This document shows, piece after piece, positions 51,691 through 64,000 of a stretch of 64,000 nt of DNA (positions within the stretch are counted from its first letter, which is position 1; each line of letters opens with the position of its first letter). The notes beneath the pieces are model-generated. The model did not search any database. It saw only the letters and a program-made list of their open reading frames with translations, and was not told the origin of the DNA. This DNA is from Trichoplax adhaerens (Eukaryota > Placozoa > Uniplacotomia > Trichoplacea > Trichoplacidae), in assembly GCF_000150275.1 (NCBI RefSeq), contig NW_002060957.1, forward strand, positions 293,849 to 357,848. The letters run 5' to 3'. The translations under genes were made by a program, and so were the position numbers.

Positions 51691-53293
51691 TTACAATTTT
51701 GGATAGACACTGTATTACAGCTACTACAGTAGGAATACTTGCTTATCATTATCATTGCATACAGCACATGGACTCGAATTGAGTTATTTATTTTGCCTTA
51801 TATCCTGCTAGTACTATCCTACAGTACATACATGTATTTACAAATAGAAAGTAGTTCAATATTTATGCTTTGATCGTTTGCTACAGTATTCCATTCATTC
51901 CAAACTACCAACGTCCGACGAAGTAGTATCCTAATGAAAGCGAGCTTCAAGCCCACCTACACTTCTTCTATGCTTGTCATGATGAATTGTATTTATTATA
52001 CAACAAGGAGTCATCAATTGATAAATGATCGGTCGGTTTGATTCTATGTGATATGCTTACTCCATAAGCTAGATACTGTAATCCAGTATTTATCATGGCT
52101 AAATTTATAGTAGACATCAAGGAAGCTATACAACCGTTGGATCGTGAACTACTGTTATTGAATAAACTGAAAGATGATAAATTGATATTGGTCTACAGTA
52201 TTCCTCATTATCAGCGCTAAAAGCTAGAAAAGACACTATTGTATCATGGCTAAATCGTGTAGAACTATCCGTTGATACTACCTACAGTTTTTCTCATGAT
52301 AAGATTACTGCAAAAGCTAGACAAGATAAATATGAAACAATATCTAAATCTACTTGTCTACGGTACTACCAAACTACAGTTCAGTCCACTAAGTGCAGTA
52401 CGCCTATACTATATAGTGGTAGCTTGATCGTAGTTTCATCAAGCTGCAAGGGTTTGATTTATCAATAAGAAGGATGCCTTACTTCTTGTAACTTTTCTTC
52501 CATTTTGACTTGTCATAAACAGCTTCAATCGGAAATGGTGCAACTTAATTAGCAAACTAGGCTAGATTTCAATTCTCCTTTACTTGTATATCGTAGTTTA
52601 ATCTTTGGCTTTGGCTCTTCACTCTTGCTTGATTGGCGATGTTGAGGTAGATCGAAACATGATGACCCACTCAATCCATCGTACATAGAACCTCCACACA
52701 ACAAATGATTAATGATTGCAGTTTTAGAAGTGCTGCAAGAGTATTTCCAAGTTTTAATTTCAATCTACAACACTGCAATCTAAAATTGACAATTATTGTA
52801 GGCCTAAAACAACGCTCTACAGCGAGGATTAGCGAGGATTAAGTGGCAATCTTTAGGCAGTAAACAAAAAACCGCGCAAAGTTTGAAACTGCTCAGGCGC
52901 AGTTTGGCTTAATCTTCCTCTATCCAGTTGCCATACTGTACTATGGTTTGACTGGTGTTGTTTGTGTAGGTTGAATAGGGCAGGTTATAGTATGATACCA
53001 GTGATACGGTACATCAATTTTACTCAGTTTGATTTCTCGATATCGAGTCAGAAAGTTATCTTCAACAGCGCTATTTAGCAGATCAAGTAGAGTCAAAACG
53101 ATCTAGCTGACGATTTTGCTGGTCATCTCAATGGAATCGTATGTCTAAAACGGTGCACTATACTATCCAGGATTGGCGGTTACTAAGTTGGTTTTGTACA
53201 GTCTAGTAGACGGTTTCAGTGATAGCGTATAGTAGAATGACCGCAAAATAGTCAAGCTAAATGGTCATTTTGCACATAACTTCCGTTCTCCGT

Positions 53294-53365
53294 CCGTCCC
53301 TGGTTAATAATAATTATTTTAGTTTTTTTAATAATAATAATATTATTATTATTTTTCAGGGACGG
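53294..53365. repeat. AT-rich inverted repeat with CCGTCCCTG ends
   Basis: CCGTCCCTG at 53294-53302 is mirrored by CAGGGACGG at 53357-53365. The sequence between is AATAATAATT and AATATTATTATTATT, which also pair. It makes a 72-bp hairpin and may be a remnant of a small inverted-repeat element. Confidence 0.65.
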
Positions 53366-53960
53366 GCAAAACTGGTGTAGACCTACAGTGTGTAAAATTG
53401 ATGTCGCAGACAAGCTTTGCACTAGGCTATGACTGATGCTTAATTTACGACATTGACTTTACACAGACGCGCATACTGCAGGTAAGACATGCATAGAAAA
53501 TACAGCAAGAACTCCAGTTTCTTGAAAACTTGACTTTAGTTTATGAGATTGGGTTCGTCTTACAGCTACCAAGGATTATCTAGCTGCAATCAGACTCTCT
53601 CTGGACTATAGAATGTTCGTCTTCAGCTTATTTGAGGTAACACTACAAATGCGCAGATAGCGTGTATAGTAGAATGATCCCAGAATAGTCAACCTCATCA
53701 TTATTTCGCACTGGTTGCCGTCCACTCCTTACTTTCCGGACTAGAGTCCTTATTAAGATGGAAGTAACATCCATGGAGCTCATTTTTTCCCTTCAGTTAT
53801 TTAGCCTTCAATGCTTATCGTATAACGGTGTTATTTTAATACGGCAGCCATAAGTCTAAGAACAACTGCAATAGCGGCTGCGCTAATGAAAGGCTTCAAG
53901 GCTGAATGGAGTGAAAACGCAAGCCGAACTCGATCGAATTAGTTGGTGATTCTCTAAGCC

Positions 53961-54066
53961 CAAAATGACTACAAGCACTATCCAAACTCTTGCATCACCA
54001 CAGAAATGGTGAACTCAAAATGACTGCAAGCACTATCCAAACACTTGCATCACCACGCTAATGGTG
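53961..54066. repeat. Direct duplication, 55-bp period
   Basis: CAAAATGACTACAAGCACTATCC... at 53961 is repeated at 54016 with a few changes, through CTTGCATCACCAC and AATGGTGAAC. Two copies only. Confidence 0.85.
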
Positions 54067-57000
54067 AACCCAAATCGCACCCTAGAGTCCGAGTTCAAGT
54101 CGTGTACACCGCTTACAGACGTACAGACCATGGACTCCTTCAAGAGTTCAAGTCCCATGTGCATTGTACGCTAAATGTACAGTACTGTATGGGTGTACAT
54201 ACCTGTTTTGCGCACTCGAGAAGTACACTGAAGGACAGCATTACTTTACGGTATATCAGCACTAAGGAGATGATGTTTCCTTTCCTTCTTCATTGCAACC
54301 AATTTCAAGGATAGAATTTTACCAGTGCACTATCATCGAATAGACAGCTGCATCCTTAATGCACTCATCAATGACTGCAGGTGCCATCTCTGCATTCATG
54401 GGAGATGGAAATTGGAAAGGCTACGTATGCTGTAGACGTTGTGAAAATACGAGTAGATTGTCGACGACCGTTATAACGGTCGGGAGAAATCGCGTGAGCC
54501 AGAAATACGGGTAGCAGGTTGCTACGGCAGCAATGCACTAGCCTACTAGCTCGTTTAGGAAGGAAGAAAAGAAAGAAAGAATACTAGAATGGAAACAATG
54601 ACTTATAGCTTACGGGAAGGTCAGTGGGCCAAGTCAGGGATAGCCAGAAGCTTTCAGTGCAGCAAGCGCTTAATTCAAGATGGAGAGACAAAGGCTGTCA
54701 CAAGTCACGGTCAAAAAGGATAAAAGGGGAGAAAGACAATCAGCCCTTTTACTCATAATGCAGTACACAAGATTTTCCAGTATACTGTACAGGATTATCA
54801 TTTTCCCCAGTAGGAGTTAAAGCTGCAGCTAGATCCTTCATGAGTATTGAAGAAGTTCGCCAGGTCAAGTTGACCCTCGTTTAGAAATAGGATGTATACA
54901 CAAGTACTATACTATACAACACACTAAAATGAGACGTCGTTTGGATATTCAATGGCGATTGATTAATCAGCAATCAACAATTATTGAATCATGACGGTAC
55001 TGCTAGGTAGAACACAGTAAAAGCGCAATAATCGAATTCTCCAATCGTGCCTAGATCATTATTAGTTGCCGCCTGCAGTCGGATTAAAACTAGAAATCTG
55101 AACAAACCGGCACTTTGATCGTTTTTTGTCTAATCATGTCGTGAATCAAAATTAGTTACAGGTATGGTGACTAATTCGACACTTTTTATCAATGATTCTT
55201 GCCGTCGACTAGTCACAAGCGACTCTTTTCAAACTGAAATCTTGACCGTACGTAATTATTTGCATGCATAGCTTGTAAATTGATAGACGTGATCACTAAT
55301 TGGCCTTGAATTGTCTTCACTTGACCTACTCATACTGTACTAAATAATTCTTCATAAACAACAATAAAAGCATTATTAGAATAATTCACTGTTGCATAGA
55401 ATGGATCAATAGCCTAATTTGATACAATTCGTATAAAGTCTGCAGGATTAAAATAATGCAAGTAGAATGATAACCTAATGACCATAATTTCATTACACAG
55501 CGTCAAACTATGTCGAGGATAGCGTTATCAATTCTATAATGCAAGTAAATCATCCTCTAATGCTCTTTCATGCAAAGCTAGCAGGCGATATTGGGAACTG
55601 ATCATGGACGTATTATGCATTCGACAATCTATTTTCCTAGTCATGAAATGTACAATTCTACTGAATTACAGAGTGCATCTTAATCGTACTTAACGTTGGG
55701 ATACGAACTGTTGCTAAATTGTTCTATGTGGTCCATTATTAGTTGCATATTGCTATCATAGCCAATGATCGTTATTCAATTATGGTGATCGTCTCGGATG
55801 ATACATTGTATCAATAGGGCCTCGTGTCTTCTGTACACAAATTGGCAGCTTCGATTAGATTGATATTCGTTGATTTTTTTTTATTGTTTGCTATCCATCA
55901 TTATTTAATTACGTGGCTGTCTTGTGACAAAAAAAATTAACCTTAAGCCTTATATTGTTCCTCCTCTGTTTATTCTTTAACGTTGCGACCTTAATAACAA
56001 AGAAATATGCTCCAAGTTTTGTTGAATCAATAAAGCCGCAACCAAACTCAATGCCATGGTTATAACTTATAACCCCACCTGAAGATGGGTCCATTTTTCA
56101 ATCGAGATCATAACCAGGAGTACTTGCTTATACGAAAATCCATGTAGTGTAATCGTATACTGACAAGGAGTGAATGAAAACAGATGTAATTTTGGTGCCT
56201 GTTGTATCGATCATTCTCTTCTATCAATAGTTGACTCTATATTGATGGTATACAAGTATACACTACGTCAAATCAACATAAGTTAAGATTGTATCCATGA
56301 CATGGCATGAATGAAGTAGAAACAGCTATCCACTTGACAAGGTTACCAATGCAACGATGACATAATAGTATTTTAATATTTCCATCAATGGATTAACCAT
56401 CTGTTACTACGTCCACGGACTTTGTTGTTAAATAATCAAGTACAACATTAAAAATATTTTGACAATGTACACAGATGACAGGTATCAATATATCAATATA
56501 ATGATACGGTAAAAAAAACATCGACTTCGTTGGCTGGACAGTTGCCTCGTCATTGGATAGCCGATAATAATAGCAATCGTCTTGCATGGTAGACTTTTTT
56601 GTAACATATCGATTAGAAAAAAAGTTGAAATATCATCCTGTAATATGCCTCCTTTAAAATGAATTTCAATTCAAATTTGCCCAACACAACACTGAATTTA
56701 AATGATCAAAGTTTATTGTTAGTAATTTGAATAACCGTTGATTCATTAGTGACATAAAAATCATCCTTTCAATTTAGATACTCGAATACTAAATGAATTT
56801 ATCATTTTTTGAAAGGTTGGACAAATAATCGATGAATAATTCGTGCTGATGGAAGAGAAAATATGGTCCATTACTTGATCATGTTGTATTGTTCTAGTCA
56901 GTAGAAAGTCAAATGTTTAATTTACTGATCATGCATAAGATACACAAGGTGAAGCAGTAACAGGCCATAGTCGTTAATAGGATTAACAATGGCCACTTTA

Positions 57001-59322
57001 AATTCAGTCATTTCTTCTATTGGATTCAATCAATGATACCTTCAAGGATAGATGCAAGAGAATAAAACTGTTGCTTAATAATGTAGAACGAAAATTCATT
57101 CTTAATCAATTTAGGAAATGGGCTTATTATACTTTAGATAAGGAGAAGGCAATTCATAAATCAATACTTGAAGCAAATGATTGTTTCTCTTACTCAACCC
57201 ATTCGTTGTCATTAATAAGAGTTATTTGAAATATCTATCTCACCACCTTGACCTCATTAATTCCAATGCCACTATTGCATGATGGATCAGGTAGGCATTT
57301 ATTATTGTTTCATCAAACAGCGGCTATTTTCTTCTTGGCTTTTTTGTTGATAACAATTGAATAGATTGCAAGCCAATCGAAGTCAACTATTGATATTGAC
57401 AATATATATTAATTATTTCATAACACGATGGCGATCAAGATGATTAAAGAGATCGAAATAGCATCATTGACTGAGAATGATGAAGTGATCAAGTCATCAT
57501 CCTTGTTGGCAATCGACTAAAGGCAATCATATTGTTTGTAGGCCACACTTTCAAATCCAATCGATTGATTGTTTTATTCTTCTCACATTAGTTAAAATAC
57601 TTAAATGGTTAGCACATTTTTTATTCTCCATGTAATTGCAGATGTTACCTTGATAATCGACAAGCTATAGTATTGTCTATATCTAAAAATGCCATTTACG
57701 CTAGTTAGTTGATGCAATCGATTAACCAACTAATCAACAAGTCGAATTGATCAATCAATGGAGAAATAATTGGAATGTGGATGTTGTATCGACGCTGTTG
57801 TCTTCCGACTAAAGCGAGCACAAAAATAAAAATTTATTAACAAAGGAAGTCCACAACGGAAGTCTAATCATATGATAAGGATATTTAAGATGCATAGTTA
57901 AGAATTATTGGAATGCTATCATAGATGGATTAATCTAGCTTTTATAATCATTTATTAATAACTGCTACAACGATAATTAAAATAAGGGTTTCACGTTGAA
58001 AAAGTGAAAGAACAATCGATTTTAAAATTCACCCTGTGGTAACTAGAATCGCTAAAAATGATCCTTCACTGAGAGTGATCAGTATCCAATGGATGTCTTT
58101 TTATCTACTCTGTTGTCATAAGCGATTATTATAATGATTATAATTTTCAATCATCGACTATCGCTGTCATCAGCATAATTTCTTATAACAACTCGTTGGT
58201 TGAATATAACTACAGTCTAGTGTCAATAAAGTTATATTATAAGAAAATACGGTTCAACCATATTGATGGTGATAAATTGAAATTGGTTGGATTTAATTTA
58301 AGGTGGATTTTTGGATCATAGTGAGATTTACTAGTTGAAAAGCTCAAGTAAACAATAATAAACGACTATAATTTATAATGAGGCATCCGTAATTGTATCA
58401 ATCATGATCAAGAGACGATAATATTGCCTTCTTTTCTAATTTTATTGAAATGAAAAGAATAGATAGCATTGATCGAAAATAGAATTACTCTTTCTAAGAC
58501 TGTCAAGGAATCAAGGTTATATCACCTTGCATTGGGTATGCTTGACTTCTCTCGATAATCCATACTGCTACTCAAGACTTATCGTAGATCTTATAATAAC
58601 AACTTTAGCCCTAGTTAGCCATACAATTATCAATTAGAATGATAACTGGAAATTAGTACAATATTGTTATTTCTAATTGGATAGTAGAATCAATAAACAA
58701 TAGATAGAAACAACATTATCATCCTAACAGATGCAAATGATTTTTACGTTAATCAATTCAGCGGATACTAACAAATCAACATAAAACAATATACAGAAGT
58801 TTGGTGAAAAAGAAAAAAATTGCCCACTCCTTTTTCTTGCGTGACTCATAACTTGCCTCCATCAGTATACAACTAGTTGTTCTCAAAGTGGTTGTCTCGC
58901 TAGCGCCGTTCTTATCCACTAGGCCAATACTTTGATCAGACCAGACTAGTCAATTTTTAATTTTTAGTTATTTTATTTCATTAATTTTTATCAATTTGGC
59001 TAATTTGATTGCGTATTGATTTGAACCGACTTGGCAACTGAAAATTACAACGGAAATACTGGCTATATTAAAAGCGGCTGTCATCTTTCAATATCCGCCA
59101 TTCTAGACAATTCGTTTCTTATTTCAATCTTCTTTGTCGATAACGTTACTACAAATTTTTTCCTGCGGAATTCTGTTTAAATTATAGTTTTAATTTTTCT
59201 TTTTTTGGAAGTCTCTCCACATTGGACTCCATTACTGTATAGCATCAACCAAATCTTTTCTTAATTTCTGTACCATCTTTGAAAGAAGAAGTTGTAGCGG
59301 CGATTAATTAAATTAAATTACA

Positions 59323-61406
59323 ATGAACACAACGACATCATTAATCACGTCGCCGAGCGTGATGACCAATAGCTCAATGCTCAAATCTAATTTTACTCCT
59401 GAAAATGCGTTAGTATTCATGATTTTACAGACGTTTTTCGTCTGTATTGGAGCACCTGGTAATGCTGCGGTAGCTTATTACACCATAAAAAAAAACATGA
59501 AACTAAGTGATATTATGATACTCATTTTGGCACTATCCGATGGACTTTATTGCATCGCTAGGTAAGATGATTTTGGATCGTGTCGAGGTTAACTCGTTAC
59601 GCTTCTCTAAAAACTAAAACTAGATGCACCTGTATACTCAATAAGGACGTTGATAATACATAAATCCAATGAATTTAGAAATAGAAATTCGATATCTTTC
59701 CAATTTTCACGATTGTTTCATAAAGTAGTGCTAATCCTAGCATAAGATATCATCAACTTTAAGCGTCACTAACGGAGCAGAGTTACTTTTAACGGCTATT
59801 ACATACGTTATCATAAACCCTTATTAAAGTAAAATTAGTCCATCTTTCGCATCTTATTGCCGGTTTCTTCCGTAGCTTTACAACGTTACTTTCATTAATA
59901 AGAAAGAAAAAGTATAGTTACTTTCTGGACATTGCAAAGAGTAATAACATTAATAGTACGACATTTTTTTTTTGATGCTTTCTAAAATTAACCTAACGAT
60001 CAGGCTTAAAATAGCCTTGATTCTGGTTTTGTTAAGTCATTTACCGAATAAAAGTTCTTACTGTTATCAAGCATAAACTTAAAAATACTTTATTTTACCT
60101 CTTAGTTGTCACCTTTTTAATTATACGTTTTCAATCGTATTACGTTAATCATATTTAATGACTATTCAGCCTTTAATATCTATTCATCAAAAGATGAATC
60201 GATCAAGTTGTTAAGTATTTATGTCTAATTAATGACAGGATGTTATTCATATTTAGAAAATTTCCTTCGAAAAATAATTTATCATTTTGGCTTACCATAA
60301 TTTTAATTTCTCTCTTTTCTTTTCAATATTATCCTACCATAAATTCTTTGGTTTCAACGCTATGATCGTTCAATTGGGGTAACACTTTCACACCTTGCTA
60401 TTTTACTTCTAAACAACCACCTATGGTGAAATAATTTATCGGCACGTATAATAGCTATTGCTTTATCTTTCCCGATATGCTAAAAGTCTATCTAGGCCAG
60501 TTAGCTCATCCGTCTAATACTCCAATTTGTCGCTTTGGAATTGCTGTTCCCTTGTATTTCGGCATTGTCAATATCTATTGCATGACTGTATTAGCTATAA
60601 CACGTTACCTAGCTATCGTTAAACCTCGCTATCTGAAATTGATTAAAGAGAAGAGAGGCGTTTTTGTGTTGGTATCATTAAACTGGCTATTACCGTTAAT
60701 TTTTTCCTTGCCACAAGCTTTGGATGAATGGGGTAGTTATACGTATTTCCCGGATATTGGCGTATGTGCGGCACTTTACTATTATAGCCAAGGTTCTTTG
60801 GTTGCCTCTTACTATATCTGCTTAATTCTCTTTGTGGTCATGATTCCAACCACATTTATCGGATGGAGTTATCATCAAATCTACCTAGAAGTACGCCAAA
60901 GTCGTTTTCGTGTTATGAACAGTGTTAAAAAGAATAAAAAAAACATCATCAACAAGAATGCTAATGGAGTTAATACTTATAGCCAGCGGCGGCAAACTCA
61001 AGCAGCTGGAATGTCACAAGAAAGGCGTAATCGTGAAATTGCCTTGGCTAAGACATTATGTATTATTGTTATTACCTATCAGATCTCTTATATTCCTTAT
61101 AGTGTAGTCTCTCTCTACGACTACTTCGCCGAGCCGGCACTTGCCTTCGTCTTTCAATACAACTTTTTAATGGTAACTTACATTGGTAATATTGCCAATC
61201 CAATTATTTTCTTGCTCCGAAGTAAAAAGTTTAAACATAAGGTGCTTAAAAAGAAATCAACCATCTCCAAAAATGCCTCCTCAACGTCGGAAACATTGCA
61301 GAGTGGACCACCTGTTACGCTTCAAGCTATTACGGTAGAAAATGTTCACTTAGCCGATGACGATTATGATTCATCAGATAACTATAGTGATGTTAGATCG
61401 TTATAA
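59323..61406 (+). CDS. Class A GPCR, opsin/melatonin-receptor-like, without the retinal lysine
   Basis: Two exons (59323-59561, 60455-61406) join AG+C in frame to 396 aa. The N-terminus has several N-glycosylation sites (N2, N16, N23). TM1 is about 29-54 with GN47; TM2 has D73 (LALSD); the disulfide cysteines are C105 and C184; TM3 ends T129-R130-Y131 in place of DRY; TM4 has W157; TM5 has P211; TM6 has P294, with Tyr at 292 where Trp is usual; TM7 is NPIIF (328-332) in place of NPxxY. The second loop, EWGSYTYFPDIGVC and YYY, resembles the opsin pattern W..Y.P.G...C..DYY. Position 7.43, the Schiff-base lysine of opsins (K296 in bovine rhodopsin), is Tyr322, so retinal cannot attach covalently. 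Published placozoan 'placopsins' share this loss; melatonin receptors also have Tyr there. Loop 3 is long and basic. The tail is Ser/Thr- and Asp-rich, fit for kinase/arrestin control. Ligand unknown. Confidence 0.9.
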
Positions 61407-64000
61407 AGTATCTTAAAGAGAAAATTTTTAATATAATATTATTAACCAATTGCTTCTTCAACTCATAAGATCGAAGAAGAAGACGCCAGAGAAGACTTTT
61501 AGACCGCAATACGTAAAAACAAACGCCGCCGTTCCATCTAGCGTAAAAAAAAAATAATAGACAGGCTAACGCTATTCTCAATATCTAATCATTCATAACG
61601 TTAACTAACTAATCCAGTTGCAATTTATAACAAAAAATCGTATTCTCGCCAGTCATCTCAATATTATCATTTAATCAAACAACATATTATAGGAGCATCC
61701 ATTTCCATTATCGTCTCTGTGCCACAAAATCATGACCGTAATCCAGTATTTATGATGCAGTTCTATTCAAGACGCTACGCTTCGTTCGTAATGTAGATTT
61801 TGATGTTCTTATTATAGTTATTCAATATTATACATCCAGTCCAAGGTTAATATTCAAATTAAAAATTGGATTGTAATGATTGAATTTGGCATCCATATGA
61901 TTATTGTCTATGTATCGCGTCTACTCATGGCACATTTCACTAACACCTATGGCAACGGTAATAAAAATATTATCAACATTGGTATTGAATCATTATATCT
62001 ATCGATGGCAAGAATTTAAAAATGGCATCAATAGAACACTATTATATAATCGATCGATGCAAGAAGGCTGTCAGCAAATATCAATGTATAAAGTGATTTT
62101 ATTTTTAATTCAAGCATTAAAAAATGAGAATTTAAGAAAAGTCTTTAATAATTCATTAATCAATTGGTTTTGGTACGTCATGATAGCTCAAAAGATTTTG
62201 ATCAATCAGGTTAGCAAATCAACATTCTATAAGTCTTCAAAAATCAATATTATATCCGTAAGAAACTTTGATAGATCCGATCTGAATTTATAGATGAATT
62301 TTGTCTTATTCGAGTTTGATCTCATTTACTGTTCTATCTTTTACGTGTACGGTTCTTTCACTGCTATTAAGAGTGAAGTAATAATACAATTAGCCGTAAA
62401 GTATCAGTCTAATAATAATCATAATGTTAAACTATCCGAAAAAGACAGTATAATTATCTGTTACTGCATCTTTTCTGAACTAAGATAATTCATATTGTGC
62501 TGTATATATATCACTTGTTATTAAATTAATCTAATAATTTTTACTTAAGCTATAGCGAGAAAGTGTTCATTGATAGCAATCAATAATGCATTATTCCATT
62601 CATGGATATAATTGCTGACGAGATAAAAATCAAAATAAGAAAGTCATATAGATCAATGCAAAATACTAGCCACGATAAATTTCTCGCTCCGCTTTATTCA
62701 AATTAGACGCTACTATATGATACTTTTATGTAAGAATGGTCATTTGATGATATTCAAGCCATTAGAATTATAGAATATGCTAGGAGCATCTTATCGATCC
62801 CAATAAATAATTATCATGGTTACCATTTTTTGTATTCGCATTGTAACCGTTAGCGGGACCTATCGATTAAAGCTACAATGAATTATAATGGTATTAATAT
62901 TTTATGACATTTAATAGAATTCTATCCTGTAGATTATCATGACAATTATAGTATTTGCTTAATTTCATATTATTATATAGCTCATTCTTGAAATTATTAA
63001 TTGTTAATTATGCCATCTGGATATCTTAATCTATGTAATATACGTATCCATTTAAGACAGGAGAAACATTTTTAACTGTCATTAATTTAATCTTATTTTA
63101 TCTTATAATTTGAGAAGTAATCATCTTTATCATTTAAATGCAATCTATTATCTAATAAGGTATGATTGGGAATGATTTATCGTTCATGAATTTAAAAATA
63201 TAGTATATTTGTATTTGTAATATTCTTTAATAGGTTGATACCTTTGCATCATTATTAGCCGTTTTTTTTATGACAGTCATAATTAAACTTCATTGTTATC
63301 CATTCTTTTGTGACATTAAGTATAGACTCTACTAATATATACTTGTTTATGTGTTGATAATATACCGGTATATTGTTTCTATAACATGAAATGTCAAAAT
63401 TGAATTCGTTGATGTATCTTTCGAGAGAAAAAGTTCTGTATCGACAACAGCCATTGCTGCTCATTTTCGTTAGTATAAAATGAGTAAACTAATGGAACAA
63501 TCTAGAGTATATTGCTACAGTTTGCTTTTAATTTGATACGGTATATCCACTTAGGTTTTATTAAGTTTTTTATTTTGATTGGTGTGACAATAATAAATTA
63601 ATTTTATTATCACATTACTTCCTTTAGATTCTGTAAATATACGTGCTATATATATAGAATGTATACCGTGTATATGCAGGGACATATATATATATATAAA
63701 GATAAGGTAATACCTGTGTGGAATATATAAATAAGTCGATGATAGTTTACTAATGCTATTCTAAAATCGAATAAAGTCTAATATACTTGTAAGTTAAATT
63801 TATTAGTACAATAAAATCTTAAATCATTGCATCACGTAGATAGATTTACTAACATGCTGTTTTAAAATGTACTTAAAAGTACTTAGCTATATTTCTGTCG
63901 TTAAGAGAAGGAAGTGATACAAATCTTATAATGTATTGAAAAGAGCTCCATTTGCAATCAATAATTATATTGCTTATCCACTACAAAATCTACCGGATAT
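61407..64000. other. AT-rich 3' spacer after the receptor gene
   Basis: About 2.6 kb of very AT-rich sequence, containing the receptor 3' UTR. A frame at 61904-62488 on the + strand is open for about 195 codons except for one TAG (62291-62293). It has no recognisable domain, and its start is a TTG straight after a stop. A TA microsatellite lies near 63683-63697. Confidence 0.45.

Larger units (their letters stand above)
51691..59322. other. Long spacer (7.6 kb) without a supported gene
   Basis: The longest gene-free stretch here. Scattered frames of about 60-90 codons occur on both strands (for example 54045-54314 +, 55909-56094 -, 56393-56587 -, 57020-57229 +), but none joins neighbouring exons or reads like a known family. 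It contains a short direct duplication (53961-54066) and an AT hairpin (53294-53365). The right end should hold the promoter of the receptor gene. Confidence 0.45.

Noticed and set aside
55909-56587. Two - strand frames of about 61-64 codons that might be exons of one gene
   Set aside because: No family match, and I could not find splice sites that join them sensibly.
57020-57229. 69-codon + strand frame with FILNQFRKWAYY, reminiscent of an Sfi1-type F..W repeat
   Set aside because: A single short match with no neighbouring exon is too weak.

Overview
This is a 64-kb piece of an AT-rich animal nuclear genome. Almost every gene is split into many short exons by short GT-AG introns (mostly about 40-400 bp, a few near 1 kb), and the predicted proteins read closely like vertebrate proteins. 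I infer a placozoan (Trichoplax/Hoilungia type). The reasons are compact genes with vertebrate-like proteins, AT-rich spacers full of TACTGTACAGTA-type palindromes, and a class A receptor that is opsin-like but lacks the retinal lysine. The species is inference; the metazoan assignment is firm. There is no operon, phage, CRISPR array or prokaryotic feature.

Layout, left to right. (1) 1-12988, + strand: the 3' two-thirds or so of a HERC1-type giant ubiquitin ligase (SPRY, UBA-like, WD40-like, RCC1 and HECT regions), cut by the window edge. (2) 13752-15221, - strand: an intronless six-finger C2HC protein of the ZNF474/ZC2HC1 kind. (3) 18451-21193, + strand: a CaM-kinase-like gene whose 13 exons I could join in frame; its catalytic Asp and DFG motif are changed (HGN, DHY), so it looks like a CAMKV-type pseudokinase. 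(4) 22756-24316, - strand: snurportin-1, visible only when eight short exons are joined. (5) 25.0-27.3 kb: two tandem arrays, one of 144-bp units and one of 83-bp units; the second shows a three-unit higher-order order. (6) 28324-34253, + strand: NAA35 (NatC scaffold subunit), with a dead tandem copy of one exon inside an intron. (7) 34473-38744, - strand: COPS2 (COP9 signalosome subunit 2), tail to tail with NAA35. (8) 39.1-42 kb: repeat-rich spacer with a 194-bp direct repeat, a 400-bp MITE with 26-bp inverted ends and TA flanks, and two long palindromic runs. (9) 43388-47969, + strand: CHAF1A (CAF-1 large subunit). (10) 49439-51690, - strand: HAUS1 (augmin subunit). (11) 51.7-59.3 kb: long spacer with no gene I can support. 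(12) 59323-61406, + strand: a two-exon rhodopsin-class GPCR of 396 aa. (13) 61.4-64 kb: AT-rich spacer with one possible decayed reading frame.

The genes serve unrelated jobs: ubiquitin and NEDD8 control, N-terminal acetylation, snRNP import, chromatin assembly, spindle microtubules and signalling. They alternate strands in convergent and divergent pairs, as expected for a compact animal genome. The most unusual items are the pseudokinase, the lysine-less opsin-like receptor, the pseudoexon in NAA35, the higher-order 83-bp satellite and the MITE. I did not find a clearly new multi-gene system.
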